DNA of 64,000 nt from an uncultured Lachnospiraceae bacterium. Its GTDB lineage: Bacteria > Bacillota > Clostridia > Lachnospirales > Lachnospiraceae. The translations under genes were made by a program, and so were the position numbers. The first letter of the stretch is position 1; every line of letters starts with the position of its first letter. The notes beneath the pieces are model-generated. The model was not told the origin of the DNA. It saw only the letters and a program-made list of their open reading frames with translations, and ran no database searches. The DNA lies in contig CAJUJK010000007.1 in NCBI GenBank assembly GCA_910586705.1, positions 96,972 through 160,971 of the forward strand, given 5' to 3'. Of the stretch, positions 1-8,097 are shown piece after piece.

Positions 1-56
1 CCTTATATTCTTCGTTTGCGTTCACTGTTTTACTTCCTTTCCTGTTCTGAAGGAGA

Positions 57-833
57 CTAGTTCTCTCTGCAATAATTTGGTCTCTTCGGATCAAGTACAC
101 GCGGAAAGCTTACTCTGGTAAACAAATCCATCATTGCGTCAAACCCTTCCTGCAGCTTGTACTCGATCTCCTCCTCGTACATGGGAATTGCCCACAGGAA
201 ATTAATCTGCGTGCCATCCTTACAGAACAGCGCGTCAACGCCCGGATACGCCTCTCCAAGCGGAATCACCGGCAGAAAGAAAAAGCCGCCCATCTCCGTG
301 CCCTCCCCGAGCGGGTCATAATCCTCGCCGTTTGGCAGCGTGTGCCCGGTTCCCAGCCAAGTCCCGTACTCGTGGGGAAATCTGGCAAGATATTTCAGCC
401 ATCTGATGGGCCAGTAATCCGCATCCCCCATCCCTTCACCGGTCTCCCCTATCTCTCCGATTTTCCAGTCCTCTGGCAGAAACAGCATAAGTTCCGCTCT
501 CTCGTATATCTTCTTATCGTAATCTCCATAGGGAAGCGTCATCGGACGGTCACTCATCCCGCTTGTCCACAGCACATAATAGTCCCTGCCGTTATCCGGC
601 GGAATGATATTCACATCAATGTGCACGATATCCGACACAAGCTCGTGGAACACGGACGGCTTTGCTTTTTCACAGGGAAATATGCCCTCCATATATGCTG
701 TCAGTTCTTCCACATACTTCCCGGATTCCGTCACCGGCTCCCACGCCCGGTTGTCGGCATCGCTGTACCTGATCACGTCCACCTTTGTCCCGTCTTTAGA
801 AACTTTCTTATCTCGGTTAAAAATAAAGCCCAT
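57..833 (-). CDS. Suppressor-of-fused (SUFU) domain protein
   Basis: The protein has 258 residues when started at the ATG at 833 (MGFIFNRDKK). The frame stays open further upstream but would run into the next gene. A SUFU-like domain fills the middle and C-terminal half, with an ERAELMLFLPEDW segment, a PIRWLKYLARFPHEYGTWLG segment and a hydrophobic strand ending in INFLWAIPMYEEE. Bacterial SUFU proteins are small cytoplasmic proteins of unclear role, some of them immunity proteins. No signal peptide or membrane segment is visible. Only 2 bases separate it from the phosphatase gene upstream, so the two are probably cotranscribed. The family call is good; the function is unknown. Confidence 0.8.
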   Translation of the reverse strand: MGFIFNRDKKVSKDGTKVDVIRYSDADNRAWEPVTESGKYVEELTAYMEGIFPCEKAKPSVFHELVSDIVHIDVNIIPPDNGRDYYVLWTSGMSDRPMTLPYGDYDKKIYERAELMLFLPEDWKIGEIGETGEGMGDADYWPIRWLKYLARFPHEYGTWLGTGHTLPNGEDYDPLGEGTEMGGFFFLPVIPLGEAYPGVDALFCKDGTQINFLWAIPMYEEEIEYKLQEGFDAMMDLFTRVSFPRVLDPKRPNYCREN

Positions 834-835
834 GT

Positions 836-1621
836 CTATTTTCCTCTCCTTCCCAACAGCCCCCGCAGCTCCTCGTGTATCTTTCCATTGGAAGCCGCCA
901 CGCTCCCTCTTTTCAGAAAATCCAGCTCTTCTCCCGCAAAATCCGTCACTCTGCCGCCTGCCTCTTTCACCAAAAGCTGTCCCGCCGCAAAATCCCACGG
1001 GCTTAGGCGTGGCTCAAAAAATCCCCCGGTGCGCCCACATGCCACATATGCCAGATCCAGAGCCGCCGTACCCGTCCTGCGGATATCCTGTGCGTGATCG
1101 AACACACGCCGGATGCGATTAAAGTTTTCGTCTGCCAATTCCCTGTCATAGGGCGAGGTGCCCACGGAAATGATGGTCTCACGCAAAGCCGCGGCGTCCG
1201 AAACATGGATGGGGGTTCCGTTCAGAAAACTTCCCCGCCCCTTCTGCGCATGATACACGTCCTCCCGGAACGGATCATAGACGATCCCCAGCGTGATTTC
1301 TCCCTTTTCGTAAAGCGCCAGCGACACGACGCTGTGCTGATAGTCATGGATCAAGTTGGTGGTGCCGTCTATGGGATCGAGAATCCAGTATGTGTCCCCG
1401 GACATCTCGTGCAGTCCCTCTTCCTCCCCCAGAAACTGGATCCCGGGGAATCGGTTCCCCAGCTCCCGCGCCAGAAAGCTCTGGATATCGGTGTCCACCT
1501 GCGTCACATAGTCCGCAGGCCCCTTGACTTTCACATGCCCGGCTCTCTCCCTGTTCCCCACGAAGGCTTTCGTCTCCTTTACAAGCGCGATAATCTCCTG
1601 CATCTCCATTTCCCTGTCCAT
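836..1621 (-). CDS. Inositol monophosphatase family protein
   Basis: This is a soluble Mg2+-dependent sugar or inositol phosphate phosphatase. The metal-binding signature WILDPIDGTTN is present, preceded by the GEEEG motif that supplies the catalytic Glu. The C-terminal WDFAAGQLLVKEAGG motif supplies the last metal ligand (Asp). At about 260 residues it has the normal family length. The start is uncertain: a TTG at 1651, ATG at 1621 and ATG at 1609 are all possible. I chose 1621 because a GGGAAAGG stretch lies just upstream, but 1609 is equally defensible. The natural substrate (inositol-1-P, fructose-1,6-bisphosphate or 3'-phosphoadenosine phosphate) cannot be read from sequence. Confidence 0.88.
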   Translation of the reverse strand: MDREMEMQEIIALVKETKAFVGNRERAGHVKVKGPADYVTQVDTDIQSFLARELGNRFPGIQFLGEEEGLHEMSGDTYWILDPIDGTTNLIHDYQHSVVSLALYEKGEITLGIVYDPFREDVYHAQKGRGSFLNGTPIHVSDAAALRETIISVGTSPYDRELADENFNRIRRVFDHAQDIRRTGTAALDLAYVACGRTGGFFEPRLSPWDFAAGQLLVKEAGGRVTDFAGEELDFLKRGSVAASNGKIHEELRGLLGRRGK

Positions 1622-1693
1622 CCTTTCCCATAACCGGCAGTAACTGTCCAAGCCCCGCCCGGCTTATCCTTCCCCACCATAGTCCCCGCGTAT

Positions 1694-2179
1694 TTACGGT
1701 GTATAGTGCAGTCCGCTCGCGCTGTACTGCATAATCTTCTGGCGGATTTCCTCCGTCCTTCTCTTGTTGGTATCGTTTTTGTCGTACAGATCGTCCAGAA
1801 GCAGACCGATATTTTTCTGCATCACCGCGGTCGTGTGCACCATATTTTTCATAATGTCAATCGCATTTCTCGGGTTGTTTCTGATAAACTCCTCCAGATA
1901 ATCCTTTGTAATGCGCATCAGCAGCACTTCATCGAACGCGACCACCGTGTAGATGGACGCCTGCTCAGAGAGCACACTCATCTCGCCGAAACACTTGGAT
2001 TTGGAATAAATACCGATCAGGTGCTCGTCTTTTTCTCCGTATCTTATGTAAACTTCTACAGAGCCCGACACCACCTTGTACATCTCATCATAAGTCTGCC
2101 CTTCGCGCATGATAATATCGCCTGCCCGAAATTTCTGCATTTTCGCGTTTTCCATGTCAGAACTGTCCTTTTTTTGCAT
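1694..2179 (-). CDS. Cyclic-nucleotide-binding-fold protein without output domain
   Basis: The 161-residue protein consists of a single Crp/PKA-type cNMP-binding beta roll (about residues 14-115, GDIIMREGQTYDEM to LLMRITKDYL) and a charged helical tail. There is no helix-turn-helix, so it is not a Crp-type transcription factor. The phosphate-binding-cassette region reads FGEMSVLSEQASIYT; the conserved Arg that binds the cyclic phosphate is absent, so classical cAMP binding is doubtful. It may act as a protein-interaction module. An AAAGGA ribosome site lies 6 bases before the ATG at 2179. It follows the downstream transporter permease and could be transcribed with it. Confidence 0.75.
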   Translation of the reverse strand: MQKKDSSDMENAKMQKFRAGDIIMREGQTYDEMYKVVSGSVEVYIRYGEKDEHLIGIYSKSKCFGEMSVLSEQASIYTVVAFDEVLLMRITKDYLEEFIRNNPRNAIDIMKNMVHTTAVMQKNIGLLLDDLYDKNDTNKRRTEEIRQKIMQYSASGLHYTP

Positions 2180-2242
2180 TGTTCATCCTTTCTGCCTATG
2201 CTTTTTTGCTGCCGCGGCTGACACCGGGATCTTATCCTGGCA

Positions 2243-4114
2243 TTATTCTTCCGCCCGTTCCGCCAGCAGCCGCATGGGCTCCCTTCTTAAGCTTCTATTC
2301 ATCTTAACCCACGCAATCCCCACGCCTGCCGCCACAATCGACAGGGTGCAGAATAACGCCGGCATACCGCTCACCGCAGCCTCCTCCACCTCGACATTAT
2401 TGACCGCATTAGTCAGACCCGCCGTGTAGGTCGTCTCATAGTAAGTCTCCCCGGCATTTGCCGCAGAGACGCCTTCTGAAATCCGAAAGCCTGCCACAGC
2501 GCCCAGAATGCTTCCCACCAGAACTAACAGGGCAAAGCCCGAGAGCATGGAAAAACGGCACGCCGCCTTTCCCATACCGAGGGAACGCTCGATGGCTGTC
2601 CGCTGCGCCTGTTTTGTGATAAAGAGGTGGCTGAAAAAGAACAGTAAAAGCGCTGTCAAAACCACGCCCGCCGCAAGCAGTACAAAGGAGATGACTTTCA
2701 TATTGTCGATTCCTTCCTTGAGTCTGGAATACCCCTTGTCATAGAACGTAAACGCCAGCTTGTCCGTGCCGTGCTCCGCCCAGCCTTTCAGGAAGTCGTC
2801 GATGCCGCCGTTTGGTATCTGAAAGGAGGCGGTGGCGTCCGTCATGGGACCGCAGTCTACCAGATTCATACCGTGGCGCGCCTCTATGGATTCCAGCGGC
2901 ACGATCAGCTCATCCGCCCCCGGATCAAAGATACTGTCCGTACCACTGAAAGTGACGTCATAAATCCCGACCACCGAATACTCGGAAGTCTCAAAGACTT
3001 CGAGGGAACTGCCGTCGGGCGACACCAGCCCGGAATAAAAACCGATACCTCCGTCCAGCGTGAACCGCTGCCCTGCATTCAACCGCCTGTCCGTATACAG
3101 AAGCTGCACCTTCACCGCATCGCCAAGAGACAGCCCGTTGTTCTCCATAAAAGTTTTGGGCGCAAGGCACACCTTACTGCCGTCCGCATATTCCTCCTCG
3201 CTGATATCCCTGCCTTCGGTGAGAAAACACTGTCCGTTATAGAAGGGCATCAGAAGAGAGGTCTTGTTCGTGCCCGTAACCGGCTGACAGTACTTATAGA
3301 TTTGTCCCGTCTGCGCCAGATTTAAAATTCTGCGTCCCGCTTCCGTCTCGTAAAACCCGTCGGTGACTTCAAAGATCTTCGGCCCGTCCCGGTATGCGTC
3401 CTCCGGCCGGCTTCCGTCCGGCAGAAGAATTTCAGATTCCAGCGAATACGGCACCATTTCCAGACCGATATACACCTCGCTTTTTGACTGCATCTTCTCC
3501 TCATAGACTTTGCCGTGTATATAAGTAGCCTGATGCCCCAGCATCGCCACATAAGTCTTATCCTTATAAATCATCTTTGGATTGGGATTGCGGTGGTCGC
3601 ATAAGTAATCCACAATGCCCTCCAATTGGGGATCGCCGCCGATCACTTTCGTGATCTGGATCGGCACCGACTCATCCAGCATCGCATCCTCCATAGGAGA
3701 AAACTCCGCAATAAAAGCAGCCCAGCCGATCGCATTCGGATTCATACTCACATATGTCGTCAGATAATCCGGCTGGTAAGAGATGTAAAACGCCCGCTGC
3801 TCCGGCTCGGCAAGATATTCCGCTCCGGGAAAAAGCAGATCCTCCGGCGTATAGTAATCGCTGTACTGCCCACGTTTGCGCACATCATAATCCTTCGTCT
3901 CCGCGTTCCAGATCAGCTGCTGCTCAAAAGAGTCCGGTATCTGCCGCACGGTCCCGATGGTCATAAAACGATCCTCGTACTGCGCCATCGTCTGCGTCCC
4001 TTTCAGCCAGATGCTGGCGCCGAGCGTCATCAGAAGCGCCGCAAATACCATCAGCCCCAGAAAGAGTACCGTGCGCACAGGGGTGCGCATCATCTGTTTC
4101 AAACTGTTTCTCAT
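2243..4114 (-). CDS. FtsX/MacB-family ABC transporter permease (large)
   Basis: This 623-residue permease has one N-terminal membrane segment (about residues 14-34). A long extracytoplasmic domain (about 35-475) follows, then three C-terminal membrane segments near 476-500, 525-550 and 585-610, as in MacB/FtsX-type permeases. The start codon overlaps the end of the ATPase gene by 4 bases (ATGA), so translation is coupled. With the ATPase and the other permease it forms a permease-ATPase-permease set in the same order as the Vex system of pneumococci. Such transporters move peptides or lipoproteins or act mechanically across the membrane; the substrate is not evident. Confidence 0.85.
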   Translation of the reverse strand: MRNSLKQMMRTPVRTVLFLGLMVFAALLMTLGASIWLKGTQTMAQYEDRFMTIGTVRQIPDSFEQQLIWNAETKDYDVRKRGQYSDYYTPEDLLFPGAEYLAEPEQRAFYISYQPDYLTTYVSMNPNAIGWAAFIAEFSPMEDAMLDESVPIQITKVIGGDPQLEGIVDYLCDHRNPNPKMIYKDKTYVAMLGHQATYIHGKVYEEKMQSKSEVYIGLEMVPYSLESEILLPDGSRPEDAYRDGPKIFEVTDGFYETEAGRRILNLAQTGQIYKYCQPVTGTNKTSLLMPFYNGQCFLTEGRDISEEEYADGSKVCLAPKTFMENNGLSLGDAVKVQLLYTDRRLNAGQRFTLDGGIGFYSGLVSPDGSSLEVFETSEYSVVGIYDVTFSGTDSIFDPGADELIVPLESIEARHGMNLVDCGPMTDATASFQIPNGGIDDFLKGWAEHGTDKLAFTFYDKGYSRLKEGIDNMKVISFVLLAAGVVLTALLLFFFSHLFITKQAQRTAIERSLGMGKAACRFSMLSGFALLVLVGSILGAVAGFRISEGVSAANAGETYYETTYTAGLTNAVNNVEVEEAAVSGMPALFCTLSIVAAGVGIAWVKMNRSLRREPMRLLAERAEE

Positions 4115-4788
4115 CCGCGCACCACCTCCAAGCGTCCGTCTAACATCCCGTAGACCACGTCCGCCGCCTCAGCCACCTTCGCATTGTGGGTGACCACGAT
4201 CACCGCGTAATTCTCTTCATGCGCCATTTTGACAAGCAGCTCCACGATCACAGCCTCATTCTGGCTGTCCAGATTTCCCGTCGGCTCGTCCGCCAGAAGA
4301 ATCTGGCCCCCGGAAGCCATGGCACGCGCGATCGCCACCCTCTGCTGCTCGCCGCCGCTGATCATGTTCGGCATCTTCCCATAGAGTGTATCGGGCAGCC
4401 CCACTTTGGCGAGGAACTCCTGCGCACGCTCCTTCCTTTCCCGCTTCGGGACATGCTGCAGCTCCATGGGAAACATCACGTTCTCCAGCACCGTGAGGAG
4501 GGGGAACAGATGAAATGCCTGATAGATGACGGAGGCGCTGTTCATCCGATAAGCATCCCTGTCCATCTCCCGGATCTCCTTGCCGTCGATATAAAGGTTT
4601 CCCTCCGTAGGCACGTCAAGCCCCGCTAACAGGGAGAGAAAGGTACTCTTCCCGCTGCCTGACTTTCCCGTGATCGCGTAGACTTTTCCCCGCTCAAAGG
4701 AGCAGCTTACCTCCGTCAGCGCCTTGGTTTTCTGATACTTTGACTGATACACATAACCCACATTTTCCGCTTCTATTATTTTACCCAT
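4111..4788 (-). CDS. ABC transporter ATP-binding protein (MacB/LolD type)
   Basis: The 225-residue cytoplasmic ATPase has Walker A GKSGSGKST (about residues 40-48), signature ISGGEQQRVAIARA, Walker B QILLADEPTG and the switch VVTHN. These features place it in the MacB/LolD/FtsE branch that pairs with FtsX-like permeases. It sits between two such permease genes and overlaps the downstream one by 4 bases. It presumably energises both as one complex. Confidence 0.93.
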   Translation of the reverse strand: MGKIIEAENVGYVYQSKYQKTKALTEVSCSFERGKVYAITGKSGSGKSTFLSLLAGLDVPTEGNLYIDGKEIREMDRDAYRMNSASVIYQAFHLFPLLTVLENVMFPMELQHVPKRERKERAQEFLAKVGLPDTLYGKMPNMISGGEQQRVAIARAMASGGQILLADEPTGNLDSQNEAVIVELLVKMAHEENYAVIVVTHNAKVAEAADVVYGMLDGRLEVVRG

Positions 4789-4803
4789 TTCCTTCCCCCT
4801 CTT

Positions 4804-6024
4804 TTACTGCTGCACAGACAGCAGATACACCACGCTTCCCATGCTCATCCGCCCGTAGGCCGCCGCCGCGCCGATCAGATAGGCGGTCAGTAACACGCCG
4901 TTTACGGCAAGTATTCCCGATAACGACGATGATGCCGGCAACACCAGCACATCTCCCGCCACATTCCCGATCAGAACCAGAATCATCTGCTCTGCCAGAA
5001 ACAGAAACGCCGCCGGAAGCTTCTTCGCACCCTGCAGGCGCATCAGCGTAAACTCCTCCCGCCTGCTGTTGCCGGACAGATAGCTCACCACATAGCCGAT
5101 CAGCAGCACCAGTATGCACACCACCGGCAGAAACGACTGCATCAGCTCCGTGGAATGCCGCAGATGCGTGGCGCTGGCGATAAAATCGGCATCTCGGACA
5201 ACCAGCGCATACCCTGTGTAAGAGCTCTCCGCCTCCGGGACGATCTCCATCAGTCCGATATCCTGCATCTCCTCCTTAAATCCATTCAGGTCCAGAGGAT
5301 TGTTCACATGGAAGGTGACCGTATCCGCAAAAAACTTCAGTCCAAACTGCGCGAAGAGATTCCTCGACGCCCTGCCCGGAATGATGATATCCGTCTGGAT
5401 GGCATTGGTCTTCCCCTCCGTTTCCTTCATCGTGCCCACAATGGTCACTTCCGCCGTCCCGCCCATAGAATGCAGTTGTATTTTTTGAAACTCGCTGGCG
5501 GGATCGTAGTAATAGCATTTCAAGGTAATCCTGTCACCGATCTCCCATCCACGTTTTTTGAGCACCTCCTCGTTCACGATACACTCCATCCTGTCCGAGG
5601 CAAGCAGCTCGTCCAGACTCTGCTCATCCAGGCTAAACATGTCGGCTGTCATCTCCCCGACCGCCTCCACGTCGTTCGCGCCGACCACATAGAGATTCAG
5701 ATATTTGGAATATTCCATTTCCTTAAAATCCCCCTCACCCGCCATAACGACAGTCATGTAAGACAGGTCTTTCACATAGGCGGACTGCTCCAGCGCCTCC
5801 ACGATCTGTTCCGAAATAAACAGTTCGTTCCCCATCGTGCCGTTCAGATTGGTAATCTGACAAAAGATCGGCACATTCTCCGAAAGATCCGAAAGCTGTG
5901 TCTGATAACTGCGAATACTCCCGAAATACAGATTCAGAAGGAGCACCAGCATAACGCTGATCCCCACAGTGACCAGGTTTGCCGCCTTCCTCCTCTTGAT
6001 GCTGCAAATAATATAAGAAAACAT
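4804..6024 (-). CDS. FtsX/MacB-family ABC transporter permease
   Basis: This 406-residue permease has an N-terminal membrane segment (about residues 15-35), an extracytoplasmic domain of about 250 residues, and three C-terminal membrane helices beginning near FLPVVCILVLLIGYVVSYLS. It is the first gene of the permease-ATPase-permease operon. An AAAGGGGGAA ribosome site precedes the ATG by 4 bases, almost the same as the site before the divergent sigma factor gene. The head-to-head arrangement with that sigma/anti-sigma pair suggests the sigma factor may control this transporter. Confidence 0.87.
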   Translation of the reverse strand: MFSYIICSIKRRKAANLVTVGISVMLVLLLNLYFGSIRSYQTQLSDLSENVPIFCQITNLNGTMGNELFISEQIVEALEQSAYVKDLSYMTVVMAGEGDFKEMEYSKYLNLYVVGANDVEAVGEMTADMFSLDEQSLDELLASDRMECIVNEEVLKKRGWEIGDRITLKCYYYDPASEFQKIQLHSMGGTAEVTIVGTMKETEGKTNAIQTDIIIPGRASRNLFAQFGLKFFADTVTFHVNNPLDLNGFKEEMQDIGLMEIVPEAESSYTGYALVVRDADFIASATHLRHSTELMQSFLPVVCILVLLIGYVVSYLSGNSRREEFTLMRLQGAKKLPAAFLFLAEQMILVLIGNVAGDVLVLPASSSLSGILAVNGVLLTAYLIGAAAAYGRMSMGSVVYLLSVQQ

Positions 6025-6192
6025 CTGATTCCCCCTTTGGCTGCACAGCCGCCTGCTTTTCCTTTATACTTATCATCATATAACCCCGGAAAGAATGCGG
6101 CAATAGCAGATTTTATAAAACAGATACAAATTATTGCTAACCTTGTCACTTTCTTGCGGCTGCATTCGTATATAGGGTAAGAAACGCACAGA

Positions 6193-6226
6193 CACGCGTG
6201 AGAGATCTCTCAAAATCCGACGTCGG
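6193..6226. promoter_or_regulatory. Cluster of three short perfect palindromes
   Basis: CACGCGTG (6193-6200), AGAGATCTCT (6201-6210) and CCGACGTCGG (6217-6226) lie back to back between the divergent permease and sigma factor genes. Their position suits an operator or a leader structure. I could not assign a convincing -35/-10 pair to either gene here, so the regulatory role is inferred. Confidence 0.4.
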
Positions 6227-6294
6227 GATTGCGGCTGTCTGGCCTTTCTGTTTTTCATAAATATCACAATAAATATGGAAAGGGGGAATCCGCT

Positions 6295-6762
6295 TTGAAC
6301 AGAAAAAGTGAGTCTGAGCTCAGCCATGTTCTGCAAGAATACGGCGACATGCTCTACCGCACCGCCTATCTGCTTCTGGGCAATCCCCACGATGTACAGG
6401 ATGCCCTGCAGGAGACGCTGCTGCGCTATCTGGAAAAAGCGCCTGCGTTTGTCTCTTCGGACCACGAAAAGGCGTGGCTGTTGCGGGTTACATCAAACTG
6501 TTGTAAGGATTGTCTCCGCTTTCGCAAGCGGCACGCCTGCCTCGATTTAGAACCGCTCAGGGAGTGTCTTCCCGCGCAGGAAACTACACATTTGCAGGAA
6601 GTGTATGCCCTGCCCTCCAAATGGAAAACGGTGCTCCTTCTGCACTATTTTGAGGGGTATTCAGTCAAAGAGACAGGGGAAATCCTCGGACTGTCCGAGA
6701 GCGCAGTCAAGAAGCGGCTACAGCGGGCACGTGAGGCGCTGCGGATGGAGATGGAAGCATAA
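6295..6762 (+). CDS. ECF-type RNA polymerase sigma factor
   Basis: The protein has 155 residues when started at the TTG at 6295, which has an AGGGGG ribosome site 8 bases upstream; no ATG in frame is as well placed. Sigma region 2 spans about residues 10-75 (LYRTAYLLLGNPHDVQDALQ, then KAWLLRVTSNCCKD). Region 4 is at about 105-150 (LPSKWKTVLLLHYFEGYSV then an ILGLSESAVKKRLQRARE helix-turn-helix). It lacks regions 1 and 3, as expected for an extracytoplasmic-function factor. It is followed by a one-pass membrane protein that probably acts as its anti-sigma factor. Confidence 0.92.
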   Translation: MNRKSESELSHVLQEYGDMLYRTAYLLLGNPHDVQDALQETLLRYLEKAPAFVSSDHEKAWLLRVTSNCCKDCLRFRKRHACLDLEPLRECLPAQETTHLQEVYALPSKWKTVLLLHYFEGYSVKETGEILGLSESAVKKRLQRAREALRMEMEA

Positions 6763-6768
6763 AACAAG

Positions 6769-6835
6769 TGCGAAACTCTTTTATGGTTATTGGAATTGCA
6801 CAAATGGAATAATTTGCCCTGAGATGAGTTTCGCA
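6769..6835. repeat. 10-bp inverted repeat between sigma factor and its partner gene
   Basis: TGCGAAACTC (6769-6778) and GAGTTTCGCA (6826-6835) are perfect complements separated by 47 bases. They could form a long-range hairpin in the mRNA that changes translation of the downstream gene relative to the sigma factor. The GCGAAACT word recurs in other intergenic repeats of this window. Confidence 0.5.
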
Positions 6836-6875
6836 AATATCAACAATCATTCAATAGATACAAGGAGGTCACGCT

Positions 6876-7496
6876 ATGAATAAAAAGAATATGATTAAGA
6901 TAAGAGAATCCCTCACCATGCCGTCCGAGATGGCGGATGCCTTGCAGGAAACGGTTACGGCCCGCGGGAAGCGTAACGAGGGCTGTCGCTGGTTCTCGCC
7001 GCACGCCCGCTCCGCCGGCTGTTTTGACCGCCGCATCCACTCAAGCGGCTACCGAGGGCTATGCGCCGCCGCAGCCGCGCTGTTCTGTATCCTTGCAGTC
7101 GGCTCCACCTCTCTCGCCTACAATATCTATCAGGAAAAACAGCTTATGGTCTTTATGGACGCGGATTTGTCCCAAGACAAAATCGACCGTATTGGTCAAG
7201 AAATCGCCGGGATATGCGAAATCTCCGACTGCCAGTCTGTCTCCCTAAGGTATGTCAGCGGAGACGAAGCGTGGGAAGAATTTAAAGCCGCCTATTTTAC
7301 CGACGAGAACGGCGAAGTGATGACGGAACTGACCGAAGGTTTCAGCGAAAATCCGCTGGCGGACTCCTTTAACTACCAAGTGAGCGTCCGTATGAACGCC
7401 GACACGCAGGCTGTCCGCGACCGCATCAGCCAGCTGCCCGGCGTGCGGAAGGTCACGACGGTGCGGGAGGCGGAGAGAAGCACCTCCGAAAAATAA
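6876..7496 (+). CDS. Membrane protein with FtsX-like extracellular domain, probable anti-sigma factor
   Basis: The protein has 206 residues with an AAGGAGGT site 6 bases before the ATG. Residues 1-60 are cytoplasmic and begin with an amphipathic stretch (IRESLTMPSEMADALQETV) like the sigma-binding N-termini of small anti-sigma factors. One membrane segment spans about 61-83. Residues 90-196 resemble the FtsX extracellular domain: a VFMDADLSQDKIDRIGQEI strand-helix, YVSGDEAWEEFK, then ENPLADSFNYQV and ISQLPGVRKVT. True FtsX has four membrane helices; this protein has one. Its place directly after an ECF sigma gene suggests a sensor that holds the sigma factor. The domain match is strong; the anti-sigma role is inferred. 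Confidence 0.75.
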   Translation: MNKKNMIKIRESLTMPSEMADALQETVTARGKRNEGCRWFSPHARSAGCFDRRIHSSGYRGLCAAAAALFCILAVGSTSLAYNIYQEKQLMVFMDADLSQDKIDRIGQEIAGICEISDCQSVSLRYVSGDEAWEEFKAAYFTDENGEVMTELTEGFSENPLADSFNYQVSVRMNADTQAVRDRISQLPGVRKVTTVREAERSTSEK

Positions 7497-7516
7497 CCCG
7501 TGGCTCATACCCTTTT

Positions 7517-7548
7517 ACGGTCTGTGGGAAATCCATCTCACAGACCGT
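7517..7548. terminator. Hairpin between convergent genes
   Basis: ACGGTCTGTG (7517-7526) and CACAGACCGT (7539-7548) form a perfect 10-bp stem with a 12-base loop. It lies between the convergent FtsX-like-domain gene and nifU. T-tracts are poor on both sides, so termination is plausible but not textbook. Confidence 0.55.
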
Positions 7549-7607
7549 CCTCTTCCACCATACTTTCCCCTTCAAAACCACCTGTCGCAAGCAAAGTTCC
7601 TTTGAGA

Positions 7608-8036
7608 CTATGTTTCCACGATCTCATCAACGTCCGCCACAGGCTCCCGCAGCCCCTCAATCACGATCCCCTGTCTCTCTGCATAGTCCCAGAGCGCCGC
7701 ATGGATCGCCTCCTCCGCCAGAAGGGAACAGTGCACCTTCACCGGCGGCAGACCGTCCAGCGCCTCCATCACCGCCTTATTCGTCACCTGTAAAGCCTCT
7801 TCCACAGTCTTTCCCTTCACCAGCTCCGTCGCCATGCTGCTGGTCGCCACCGCCGCGCCGCAGCCGAATGTCTTAAACTTTACATCCCGTATGACCCCTG
7901 CCTCGTCCACATCCAGATAGATGCGCATGATATCGCCGCACTTGGCGTTGCCCACCGTGCCGACGCCGCTGGGATTTTCTATTTCCCCCATATTCCGGGG
8001 ATTGTTAAAATGATCCATCACTTTTTCACTGTACAT
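7608..8036 (-). CDS. nifU: Iron-sulfur cluster scaffold protein NifU/IscU type
   Basis: The protein has 142 residues from the ATG at 8036 (MYSEKVMDHFNNPRNMGE, the usual N-terminus of this family). The open frame begins further upstream. The three cluster-ligand cysteines are visible in NAKCGD (with the partner Asp), KTFGCGAA and PVKVHCS. It takes sulfur from the NifS protein encoded just upstream and assembles Fe-S clusters in the cytoplasm. It is a stand-alone scaffold without the C-terminal NFU domain of full-length NifU. Confidence 0.95.
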   Translation of the reverse strand: MYSEKVMDHFNNPRNMGEIENPSGVGTVGNAKCGDIMRIYLDVDEAGVIRDVKFKTFGCGAAVATSSMATELVKGKTVEEALQVTNKAVMEALDGLPPVKVHCSLLAEEAIHAALWDYAERQGIVIEGLREPVADVDEIVET

Positions 8037-8097
8037 TTTTCTCTCTGCCTTTCCTCTGTCTGCCATTTTCCTTCTTACATCTGCACCGCAGTACAGC

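Noticed and set aside
1..56. Gene end or promoter at the left edge
   Set aside because: Only 56 bases are available and no hairpin, T-run or coding signal is clear.
6876..7496. Truncated FtsX cell-division gene
   Set aside because: The protein has a distinct cytoplasmic N-terminus, its own strong ribosome site and no FtsE partner. The three missing membrane helices are not encoded downstream in any frame that I can see.
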